A DNA stretch of 7,703 bases from Peptoniphilus sp034090345 (GTDB lineage Bacteria > Bacillota > Clostridia > Tissierellales > Peptoniphilaceae): positions 1-7,703 of the forward strand of contig NZ_JAXDSS010000110.1 in NCBI RefSeq assembly GCF_034090345.1, given 5' to 3'. Made by a program: the position numbers and the translations under genes. Each line of letters starts with the position of its first letter. Within the stretch, counting starts at the first letter, position 1. The notes under the pieces are model-generated. The model made no database searches. It worked only from the letters and a program-made list of their open reading frames with translations, and had not been told where the DNA came from. Shown here piece by piece: positions 1 through 5,857 of this stretch.

Positions 1-3
1 AGT

Positions 4-1089
4 CTATTTAATTAGTGATAACAATTGGTCTGAGGGTTCTATCTCATAAGCTTTTTTGAAATATATTTTATATTTTTCATCTTTTAAATTGTAATATAGC
101 AGTCCCAAATTATAATTTAATGTATAGCTTCTTTCAAACTCTTTTAATCCTTCCTCATACCAATATATTGACTTGTCTATGTTTTCTAAAGCTACATTCA
201 CTAGAGCAGCATGGTTATAGTATTCTTCTCTATTATTTATTTCCAATACCTCTTCTATAAGTGCATTTGCTTCTTCATAATAACCTAAGTGGTAATTAAT
301 AATACTCTTATAATATATAACCTTGTCGAATTCGTAATAAGACTTACTTATTTTGTTAAATGCATTTTCAGCTTCTTTGAATTTCCCATATCTTAAATAG
401 GCTTCTCCCTCTTCCATTCGTGCATTGTCTTCTATTTCTTCCAAATTTATACGAACTTCATTTTTCAATTCTTCATTTCCTTCATAATTTAGAAACTTTT
501 TGAAGTATAACATAGCTTTTAGATAATTTTTCAGTCCGGCATTAAGATATCCTAGTTTATAAAATGCCAAAGGATATTCTTCTTTCTTATTGATTTCTTC
601 ATATCCCTTTAGTAGCTTAGCTATTATACTTTGTTTTTCTTCATCTTCAAGGCTATATAAATTTTGATTGTATATCTGTTCTAATACCCCTAGTCTTGTA
701 AAATATAAATCTGAATCATATTCAAACAACACATCTTGTGCATTTAAATAGATATAGCTTTCTATTAGCTTTCCATTATCCAAGTAATATTTTGACAAAT
801 ACAGAATGTAATCTTTTAAATTAGAATGTACATTTGCAGTTATTTCCTTGTATTCTTCCCTATATTTAAAATCCGGCTCTATGCCAAGTAAAAAAACTAT
901 TCCCTCTGTAACTCTTAAAAGGTCAAATTCTTCTTCTAGTTTTCCCGATTGAATGCCTTCTAATAGGCTTGTCATTTTAACCGGGAGGGGTATTTCCTTT
1001 TTTATCTCAATGTTTTTTACTTTTACCGTATTTTTTAATTCTATAAATACCACATCTTTAATTTTTTCTTTTATTTTTTTTTCTATCAA
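4..1089 (-). CDS. TPR-repeat protein, cytoplasmic
   Basis: Complete frame of 361 residues ending in TAG. The start is a TTG whose last two bases begin the TGA stop of the membrane-protein gene upstream (TTGA overlap), so it is probably translated by coupling; only a weak GGTGGAT-like Shine-Dalgarno precedes it. No signal peptide or membrane segment is visible. The first 35 residues are very rich in Lys/Glu/Ile, and the C-terminal half is a run of helical hairpins of TPR type at about residues 174-206, 223-253, 257-287, 290-320 and 322-353. Examples are the LAFYKLGYLNAGLKNYLKAM and AEAYLRYGKFKEAENAF-like patterns (Leu/Tyr/Gly/Ala at TPR spacing). TPR repeats are scaffolds for protein binding, so the likely role is an adaptor working with the co-transcribed membrane protein. 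The specific partner and pathway are unknown. A run of nine A's falls at codons 3-6. Other repeat families such as Sel1 are less likely, because the units are about 33-34 residues. Confidence 0.85.
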   Translation of the reverse strand: MIEKKIKEKIKDVVFIELKNTVKVKNIEIKKEIPLPVKMTSLLEGIQSGKLEEEFDLLRVTEGIVFLLGIEPDFKYREEYKEITANVHSNLKDYILYLSKYYLDNGKLIESYIYLNAQDVLFEYDSDLYFTRLGVLEQIYNQNLYSLEDEEKQSIIAKLLKGYEEINKKEEYPLAFYKLGYLNAGLKNYLKAMLYFKKFLNYEGNEELKNEVRINLEEIEDNARMEEGEAYLRYGKFKEAENAFNKISKSYYEFDKVIYYKSIINYHLGYYEEANALIEEVLEINNREEYYNHAALVNVALENIDKSIYWYEEGLKEFERSYTLNYNLGLLYYNLKDEKYKIYFKKAYEIEPSDQLLSLIK

Positions 1090-1823
1090 TCTAATCCACC
1101 CATATATGCTCTTTTTCTCATTGTTGATTTTGAAAGTATATTAAATAAAGCTCCTCTAAATACTGCATAGAAAGAAGTTATTAATTCTACAATTATGAAC
1201 GCTACATTATTCACTGACATATATCCTATTCCCATAGGTATATTAACTACATTAGAAATCAAACTAAAAACAACACTTATATTTGTCAATACAAGCACTA
1301 CTCCCAGATAAGCTATAAGAGGAAGTATCCAATGAACTAAATTCTCTTTCATAAAATTAGCTGAATATGAATATGCATCAATATAGTTTTCTCCTCTTAT
1401 ATAGATTGTCTCTGCTATAGGATTAAACACTATAAAAATTATAACTGTCAATAGAAATAAAATCGTTGTTTCAAGTCTCATTATATTAGAGATAATAAAC
1501 ATTATAAATAGAACTGAATAAATCGCCATGAAATTTCTTGTGAAAGAACTTTTAAAATTCCTAAAACTTATTTTTCCAAACGCATTTAAATCAGATAGTA
1601 TTTCATAATAACTTGATAGTATTAACACTCCAACTATCGGCACAATAAATCCATAAGCAAGTCCACTTATGCCACTTGCAAACCCTGCAACAAGTCTATT
1701 TGCTAAATAATAAAGAACTGAATATGCTCCAGGCACTATTAGCATTATAGGATTATTTTTTAATCTGCTGACTGTTTCTCTAAACGCTTTTGAATATACC
1801 ATTTTTAAATCATCTAATAACAA
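1086..1823 (-). CDS. Six-helix integral membrane protein, function unknown
   Basis: I read 245 residues from a TTG at 1823. An AGAGGTGAT Shine-Dalgarno at 1827-1835 places that TTG seven bases after its GAGG core. The frame is open further, to another TTG at 1874, but that codon lies inside the -35 box of the promoter that serves this gene, so the longer start is unlikely. Hydrophobic segments lie at about residues 25-45, 52-72, 97-115, 118-136, 164-190 and 203-226, with a positively charged C-terminus (KSTMRKRAYMGGLD). I see no catalytic motif and do not recognise the family with confidence; it has the general look of small Firmicute membrane proteins of DUF975/DUF624 type. It is first in an operon with the TPR gene, which it overlaps by 4 bp. 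A membrane anchor plus TPR adaptor is a plausible pairing, but that is inference. Confidence 0.82.
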   Translation of the reverse strand: MLLDDLKMVYSKAFRETVSRLKNNPIMLIVPGAYSVLYYLANRLVAGFASGISGLAYGFIVPIVGVLILSSYYEILSDLNAFGKISFRNFKSSFTRNFMAIYSVLFIMFIISNIMRLETTILFLLTVIIFIVFNPIAETIYIRGENYIDAYSYSANFMKENLVHWILPLIAYLGVVLVLTNISVVFSLISNVVNIPMGIGYMSVNNVAFIIVELITSFYAVFRGALFNILSKSTMRKRAYMGGLD

Positions 1824-1826
1824 AAT

Positions 1827-1835
1827 ATCACCTCT
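1827..1835 (-). promoter_or_regulatory. Shine-Dalgarno that fixes the TTG start of the membrane protein gene
   Basis: Reads AGAGGTGAT on the minus strand, a near-complete match to the 16S anti-SD, with seven bases between GAGG and the TTG at 1823-1821. It argues against both the longer TTG frame from 1874 and the internal ATG seven codons downstream. Confidence 0.8.
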
Positions 1836-1845
1836 TTTAATATTT

Positions 1846-1874
1846 AATATATCCTTTGTAGAACTTATTTTCAA
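1846..1874 (-). promoter_or_regulatory. Sigma-A-type promoter for the membrane protein/TPR operon
   Basis: On the minus strand there is TTGAAA (-35, 1869-1874; 5 of 6 consensus bases), a spacer of exactly 17 bp, then TATATT (-10, 1846-1851; 5 of 6). The predicted transcription start is near 1839, giving a leader of about 16 nt that just includes the Shine-Dalgarno at 1827-1835. The -35 lies within the spacing region of the divergent rightward promoter, so RNA polymerase probably cannot occupy both at once. Confidence 0.7.
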
Positions 1875-1887
1875 TAGAAGTTATAAT
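1859..1887 (+). promoter_or_regulatory. Probable promoter for the secreted glycosidase gene
   Basis: A perfect TATAAT lies at 1882-1887, just upstream of the gene. The best -35 at 17-bp spacing is TAGAAC (1859-1864, 3 of 6), which is poor; TTGTAG at 1856 would need a 20-bp spacer. Transcription would begin near 1894, leaving a leader of only about 12 nt with the GGAGGT near its 5' end. The weak -35 suggests help from an activator or low basal activity. It overlaps the leftward promoter at 1846-1874. Confidence 0.5.
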
Positions 1888-1895
1888 ATAACAAT

Positions 1896-1901
1896 GGAGG
1901 T
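1896..1901 (+). promoter_or_regulatory. Ribosome binding site of the secreted glycosidase gene
   Basis: GGAGGT lies five bases before the ATG at 1906. It overlaps an upstream in-frame ATG at 1894, which has no ribosome binding site of its own. This supports starting the protein at 1906, which also gives a clean signal peptide beginning MKKFK. Confidence 0.8.
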
Positions 1902-1905
1902 AGTT

Positions 1906-3969
1906 ATGAAAAAATTTAAATTGTCATATTTTGTGTTTATTTTCTTATTGATTTTAAACTCAAATGTGTATGCAAAGGAAGTTTTACGAGAAGAGTTCAG
2001 CCCTGGTGCTACTCGAGTTAGTCATGATGTAACCTATCAAAATAAAAACGTTAAAGTGGAAGTAATTGAGCTTGATTTAAACAATCCTTATCTTAATTTA
2101 AAAGTTGTTGCAGGAGATGGTAAATACACTCAACGTGCCACTGTATCGTCAATGGCAAAAAGAACTAATGCCAACGCTCTTGTAAATGCAGATTATTTTA
2201 ATATGTTACTTCAAGGTGCTCCTGATAACGCTTCAATTATTGACGGAAGATTGGTGAGCTCTCCAAGTGTTTATACAGACCGTCATACTTTAGGTATTAC
2301 GTCTGATAACAGAGCCATAATAGATACAACTTACTTTGAAGGTAAAGTTATAGCACAAAATAATGTATCTTATCCTATTGATGGTCTTAATAGATCTTAC
2401 TACTGGTATGATGGTACAGGAGAATATTCACACGAAAATAAAATTCAAGTTTACAATGACTTTTGGGCTTCTGCTTCAAGAGGCGAAAAGAAAAATAGCG
2501 AAGTATTGGTAAATTCTGATGGAACTGTTGAAGCGATTTCTCAAGGTAAAAATTTCGATTTTGCTGTTCCTGATGGAAAACAAATTTTACAAGTCGACGG
2601 TCAAGCTTTAAATTTTATAAACACTAACGTAAAAGTTGGAGATAAAATTAAAGTAGACTATAAAATCACTCCTAACTATGATTTCAAATTTATGGTTGGT
2701 GGGCATGCTCTATTGGTAAATAACGGACAAGCTGTAAAATATACAAAAGACATAAATGTACTTGGCGGAAGAAGAGCTAGAACTGCCGTTGGAATTTCTG
2801 CAGATGGCAAAAAAATATATTTAGCTGCTGCTGAGGGAAGAACTTCTCGTTCTGCGGGACTTACTCTTGGTGAGTTGTCAGATTTTATGATTTCAATAGG
2901 GTGTAACAAAGCTGTAAACCTTGATGGTGGCGGTTCAACTGCAATGTTTCTTAAAGAACTTGGTAGTCAAACAGGAAGTAGAGTTATAAACCCCGAAAAA
3001 AATTCTTCTGAAAGAAAAGTTGTATCAGGTATAGGAATTTTTAACACTTCTCCTGCTACTGGAGTGCCTAAGGGAATAAAATTCAAAGGTCCTGATTCAA
3101 TCTTAGTTGGAGAAAGCGCACTATATGATGTTGTCGGTGCTTGGGATGAAAATTTACACCCTATTGATATATCTTCTTGGACTTATCAATATGATAGTAG
3201 TAATAATGAAAGCGCTAAATTCTTTGGTTCTTACCTATTAGGTCTCAATCCAGGTAGTGTAACTGCTACTTTAACTACATCAAACGGATTGACATCTACA
3301 AAGGAAATTACCGTTAAAGGATTTGATGAAATTGTAAAACTAACTGCTAAAGTTGATAAAAAGAGAATAGCTGATGGTGAAACTCTAAATGTCACTACAG
3401 AAGCTAAATTGAAAGATGGTAGGACAATAGTGCTTAGTCCTAAAGTTGTGGAGTATTCAATTGACGGCTTTGTTGGAAACTTTGATGAAAACGGAAATTT
3501 AACTGTATCTTCTACAGCTGACCTGTATAAGTCTGAAATTACAATTAAAGTTGGAGATAAAACTTCAACCACTACCATCTATGACTCATCATCAAAAATT
3601 ATTGAAATGACAATTGGCAAAAAAGATTATTCTATAAATTCAGAAAAGAAAAAAATGGACACTGTGCCATTTGTTCAAGATTCAAGGACATTGGTTCCTG
3701 TAAGATTTGTAGCTGAAGCAATAGGAGCTCAAGTTGAATGGGATTCTGAAAACCAAGTAGTTAAGATAGCAAATAATGATTCTGTAATTACTTTAAAAGT
3801 TGGCGAAAATACTTACTCACTTAATGGTAAAACTTCTGAAATGGACACAAAATCCATAATTAAAGATTCCAGAACATTTATTCCTATAAGATTTGTAGCT
3901 GAAGCTCTTGGATTAAATGTTGAATACAATGATACCGATAAAATCGTTACATTAGTTGATCTTAAATAA
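1906..3969 (+). CDS. Secreted phosphodiester glycosidase (NAGPA) family protein with two CuAO-N/stalk domains
   Basis: 687 residues from the ATG at 1906. Residues 1-23 are a Sec signal peptide (MKKFK, hydrophobic core, cleavage after VYA). A catalytic domain of the NAGPA family (PF09992) spans roughly 80-380. It carries NADYFN (94-99), GGRRARTAVGIS (287-298) and the hallmark NLDGGGSTAMF (338-348). Members hydrolyse N-acetylglucosamine-1-phosphodiester-type bonds; bacterial substrates are mostly unknown, with envelope glycopolymers the usual suspicion. An Ig-like/BIG region follows (about 390-475), then a second beta-rich linker (about 476-560). Two copper-amine-oxidase-N-like repeats end the protein (about 563-626 and 627-687), each with an SRT(L/F)(V/I)P(V/I)RFVAEA core. 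These repeats are common at the ends of clostridial surface proteins and may mediate cell-wall association. There is no LPXTG or C-terminal membrane anchor. The gene diverges from the membrane protein/TPR operon. The family assignment is firm; the substrate is unknown. Confidence 0.92.
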   Translation: MKKFKLSYFVFIFLLILNSNVYAKEVLREEFSPGATRVSHDVTYQNKNVKVEVIELDLNNPYLNLKVVAGDGKYTQRATVSSMAKRTNANALVNADYFNMLLQGAPDNASIIDGRLVSSPSVYTDRHTLGITSDNRAIIDTTYFEGKVIAQNNVSYPIDGLNRSYYWYDGTGEYSHENKIQVYNDFWASASRGEKKNSEVLVNSDGTVEAISQGKNFDFAVPDGKQILQVDGQALNFINTNVKVGDKIKVDYKITPNYDFKFMVGGHALLVNNGQAVKYTKDINVLGGRRARTAVGISADGKKIYLAAAEGRTSRSAGLTLGELSDFMISIGCNKAVNLDGGGSTAMFLKELGSQTGSRVINPEKNSSERKVVSGIGIFNTSPATGVPKGIKFKGPDSILVGESALYDVVGAWDENLHPIDISSWTYQYDSSNNESAKFFGSYLLGLNPGSVTATLTTSNGLTSTKEITVKGFDEIVKLTAKVDKKRIADGETLNVTTEAKLKDGRTIVLSPKVVEYSIDGFVGNFDENGNLTVSSTADLYKSEITIKVGDKTSTTTIYDSSSKIIEMTIGKKDYSINSEKKKMDTVPFVQDSRTLVPVRFVAEAIGAQVEWDSENQVVKIANNDSVITLKVGENTYSLNGKTSEMDTKSIIKDSRTFIPIRFVAEALGLNVEYNDTDKIVTLVDLK

Positions 3970-4006
3970 ACTGAATAAACAAAAAGGAGTTGTTGCAAAA
4001 TGCTCA

Positions 4007-4043
4007 ATCGAGTAGGATAGGGATTTGAATAATCCCCCGTCCT
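4007..4043 (-). ncRNA. Group II intron domain VI-like hairpin and 3' end
   Basis: On the minus strand GGGATT (4036-4031 in complement) pairs with AATCCC (4025-4020) around a five-base loop. An outer AGGA/TCCT helix (4014-4017 with 4040-4043) is separated from it by a small internal loop. The tail CCTACTCGAT ends in AT, matching the AY 3' end of group II introns. The A opposite 4013 sits seven nucleotides from that end, the usual spacing for the branch-point adenosine. Confidence 0.65.
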
Positions 4044-4048
4044 CTCAC

Positions 4049-4082
4049 ACCACCATGCATACCGTTCGGTACACGGCGGTTC
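4049..4082 (-). ncRNA. Group II intron domain V-like catalytic hairpin
   Basis: The minus strand folds as a 9-bp lower helix (ACCGCCGTG with CATGGTGGT, including G-U pairs), a 4-bp upper helix (TACC with GGTA), a GAAC terminal loop and a two-base TG bulge on the 3' side. A two-base bulge on the 3' strand of a hairpin of about 32-34 nt is the diagnostic shape of domain V. This is the most conserved part of these introns, which explains its survival. The GAAC loop is not a standard GNRA tetraloop. Confidence 0.72.
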
Positions 4083-4106
4083 TTTAGTTTCGACATACTT
4101 ACAAAT

Positions 4107-4148
4107 AATAGCCAGTTAAGGGCATATCAATATCCAAGACTGGCTATT
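4107..4148. repeat. Perfect 10-bp inverted repeat inside the intron remnant
   Basis: AATAGCCAGT (4107-4116) and ACTGGCTATT (4139-4148) form a perfect 10-bp stem around a 22-nt loop. It lies just upstream of domain V in the intron's direction, where the closing part of domain III or IV would be. On the plus strand it is followed only by a broken T-run (TTCTTTG), so it is at best a weak terminator for the glycosidase transcript. Confidence 0.75.
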
Positions 4149-4230
4149 TCTTTGTTTGCAATGGCATGATTTAGCACTAATGTTATAAATGTTAGTATTA
4201 AAATGTATATAAATGATTAAATAAAATGTA

Positions 4231-4322
4231 CAGTTTACCGCAGACTTCCTTCAGATTACACCTCACAATGGCACCGTTGCTTACGCTAACAGTTGGCACT
4301 ACCCCAGCTATACCGGGTGCAT
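4231..4322 (-). ncRNA. Group II intron domain I-like fragment
   Basis: This stretch is clearly more GC-rich than its surroundings. It contains a well-formed hairpin at 4273-4293: on the minus strand ACTGTT, a bulged A, GC, a GTAA loop of GNRA type, GC and AACGGT. GNRA loops are typical tertiary-contact elements of group II domain I. Between this fragment and the hairpin at 4107-4148 the DNA turns AT-rich, which suggests an internal deletion or decay where the remaining domains and the maturase gene should be. Confidence 0.6.
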
Positions 4323-4517
4323 GAAAGAAGGAGTTTTACATATAAGTATGATAAATACTCTAAAATGAAAAAATATTTTATTACATTATATTTTAAATTT
4401 GATCTTTTGTTTTAATTACCGTTACTAAAAATGTCTGTTTTTATATATTAATGATAGACTCAACATTCCAAATAGTAATTATCTATAATAATGTTTCCTA
4501 CCCTAATAAGGATTGAT
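4323..4517. other. Intergenic stretch with no convincing feature
   Basis: 195 very AT-rich bases between the intron remnant and the end of the S-component gene. I see no gene, no strong stem followed by T's on the minus strand to end the ECF operon, and no regulator site. A plus-strand TATAAT at 4484-4489 with TCAACA 18 bp upstream points into the 3' end of the S-component gene and is probably a chance match. Confidence 0.6.
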
Positions 4518-5126
4518 TTAAAGCACTCCCGCTTTTTCAAAATGCTTTTTTAATATTTTCATGGAGATAAATGCTCCCAGTAAACTTGTGATAACTGTTA
4601 AAGCTACCATTGAACCATACATTCCCCATGAACCCATAAATTGTAAATATTGTTGTAATGCCTCATCTGTCAAATGTAAAATCTCTTTCCTTTGCACAAA
4701 GTATTCTCCGTGTGATATATACATCGGCAATGTAAATAGAGCGGATTGTAATGTTGAACCAATTACATATGGTATTACGATTGATATTTTGTCTTTATAT
4801 TTCATCTTTGAAGCTACAATTTCTGCAATAAGCCATCCTAAAATTGAAAGTCCTACCCCAATTCCGTTTGCTGCCATAAACCCCGGTAATACAATAATTG
4901 TTCCCATAATAAGAAAAACACCGGGTTTCCTTACTTTTGATACCAAAAGCATGAATGCTATTGATACAAAAAACAATGTAATAGGAATATTAGCTACTGT
5001 TCCAAAAAGTGTAAGTGCTGCTAATGCTCCTGTAACAAAGAAAATGAGCAGTGCAACCGCACCAAAAATTCCGATAAAAATAAAATCTTTGGCATTCAGT
5101 TTATTTGTCTTTTTATTTGTTTTCAT
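4518..5126 (-). CDS. ECF transporter S component, MptD/Trep_Strep family
   Basis: 202 residues from the ATG at 5126, chosen because AGGAGG (5133-5138) lies six bases upstream. The frame is open seven codons further, but that start has no ribosome binding site. The protein has a basic N-terminus (MKTNKKTNKLNAKDF) and about six hydrophobic segments (about 14-37, 43-62, 69-88, 91-106, 113-135 and 169-190). Size, N-terminus and internal motifs such as LPGFMAANGIGVGLSILGW match the Trep_Strep family (TIGR02185), annotated as putative substrate-binding S components. In ECF importers the S component captures the substrate in the membrane and delivers it across by toppling against EcfT. It is the last gene of the operon, 24 bp after ecfT, so a dedicated (group I) system is likely. 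The substrate is not known for this family; I cannot infer it from the sequence. Confidence 0.85.
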   Translation of the reverse strand: MKTNKKTNKLNAKDFIFIGIFGAVALLIFFVTGALAALTLFGTVANIPITLFFVSIAFMLLVSKVRKPGVFLIMGTIIVLPGFMAANGIGVGLSILGWLIAEIVASKMKYKDKISIVIPYVIGSTLQSALFTLPMYISHGEYFVQRKEILHLTDEALQQYLQFMGSWGMYGSMVALTVITSLLGAFISMKILKKHFEKAGVL

Positions 5127-5150
5127 AATTTTCCTCCTAAAAATCATTTA

Positions 5151-5852
5151 TTATTGAAACTGCAAGTAAAACAATACACCCACGGCAATCACCGTAAATA
5201 AAGTGTATGCCGCATCAATCTTTGTAAATTTTAACGGATAAATATTTGTTCTGTTTCTATAATTTTCGATTCCTCTAAGCAGTACCGAAGTTGACAGTTC
5301 TTCAGCCACTCGAATACTCCTAAATAAAATGGGAACAATCATAAATTCCAGCGATCTGACAGGATGAATAAAAAACTGTATTCCGGAAGTCTTAACCCCT
5401 CTAATTTTTAAGCTGTCTTTTAAGTATCCATAATCTTCTTTCAATATTGGCATATATCTGCATATAACAATAAAAGGAATTGCAATTACATTTGGAAATT
5501 TCATTGTTTGCATAGCAGATATAACATACGGCATTGAAGTATTTTTCTTCAAAAATTCAATCATCATCATGGAAATTGAAAACTTCTGAACAAAATAGCT
5601 TATTGAAACAATTGTTAATGCCAATGTAGTATTGGGAATATGGTGAATATAAAACATCAATCCGGCAATTATTATATAAATCAAACTATATAAAACACAT
5701 TCCCGATATGCTTTTGAGGTTATTAAATATATGTTGCAAATAAGCAGTAAAATATGCGATGATAACGGCTTGTTGACAGCAAGTCCAAGCAAGATGAAAA
5801 TAAACACAATTCCAAGAACGGTTCTTGGATCTAATTCTTTTTTTACATTCAT
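5151..5852 (-). CDS. ECF transporter transmembrane coupling protein (EcfT/CbiQ family)
   Basis: 233 residues from the ATG at 5852, which has AGGTGAT (5857-5863) four bases upstream. A GTG at 5861 and an ATG at 5858 in the same frame fall on that ribosome binding site and are less likely starts. Hydrophobic segments occupy the N-terminal half and a last helix closes the protein. The cytoplasmic part carries the two Arg-Gly coupling signatures of EcfT, SLKIRG at about 147-152 and SVLLRG at about 189-194, which dock on the grooves of the two ATPases. Its length is close to the usual 230-270 for the family. It begins five bases after the stop of the ATPase gene and the ATPase stop codon lies within its ribosome binding site, so the two are translationally coupled. 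Its role is to couple ATP hydrolysis to movement of the S component. Confidence 0.9.
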   Translation of the reverse strand: MNVKKELDPRTVLGIVFIFILLGLAVNKPLSSHILLLICNIYLITSKAYRECVLYSLIYIIIAGLMFYIHHIPNTTLALTIVSISYFVQKFSISMMMIEFLKKNTSMPYVISAMQTMKFPNVIAIPFIVICRYMPILKEDYGYLKDSLKIRGVKTSGIQFFIHPVRSLEFMIVPILFRSIRVAEELSTSVLLRGIENYRNRTNIYPLKFTKIDAAYTLFTVIAVGVLFYLQFQ

Positions 5853-5857
5853 TTTCA

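Larger units (their letters stand above)
4007..4322 (-). mobile_element. Degenerate group II intron remnant, no intron-encoded protein
   Basis: Read on the minus strand, this interval starts with a segment resembling intron domain I (4322-4231) and ends with a domain V-like hairpin (4082-4049) and a domain VI-like hairpin ending CTACTCGAT at 4007. I recognise the blocks GAGGTGTAATCTGAAGGAAG, GCGTAAGCAACGGTGCC and GAACCGCCGTGTACCGAACG from bacterial group II introns; this is by memory, not by search. A full intron of this kind is about 1.8-2.5 kb and carries a reverse transcriptase/maturase in domain IV. Here only about 316 nt remain and there is no such frame. The 5' end reads ATGCA where GTGYG is expected, so it is truncated or mutated. 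It lies between two unrelated transcription units, antisense to the glycosidase gene and in the same direction as the ECF operon downstream of which it sits. Self-splicing is very unlikely. Confidence 0.8.

Noticed and set aside
3231..3578. Minus-strand frame of 115 codons inside the glycosidase gene
   Set aside because: Antisense shadow of a clear domain-bearing gene. The same holds for the minus-strand frames at 2676-2909 and 3813-4007 and the plus-strand frames at 953-1144, 5731-5916, 6033-6293 and 7200-7511.
4000..4020. Mini-frame MLNRVG preceded by AAAGGAG
   Set aside because: Six codons only, and it runs into the 3' end of the intron remnant; the purine-rich stretch is better explained as part of a disrupted palindrome or insertion boundary.
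4365..4415. Small plus-strand frame starting MKKYFITLYF
   Set aside because: Sixteen codons with no Shine-Dalgarno before the ATG, in extremely AT-rich DNA where such frames arise by chance.
4426..4462. GTCT...AGAC imperfect hairpin as a terminator for the ECF operon
   Set aside because: Only four outer base pairs, an AT-only interior and no T-run after it on the minus strand, so it does not qualify as an intrinsic terminator.
4460..4489. TCAACA-18 bp-TATAAT promoter-like pair on the plus strand
   Set aside because: It faces the 3' end of a leftward gene with no plus-strand gene beyond it. Matches of this quality are expected by chance in AT-rich DNA, though an antisense transcript is not excluded.
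4561..5157. Open plus-strand frame of 198 codons opposite the S-component gene
   Set aside because: It is the antisense shadow of a well-supported membrane protein gene, has low-complexity composition, and has no ribosome binding site or family motif.
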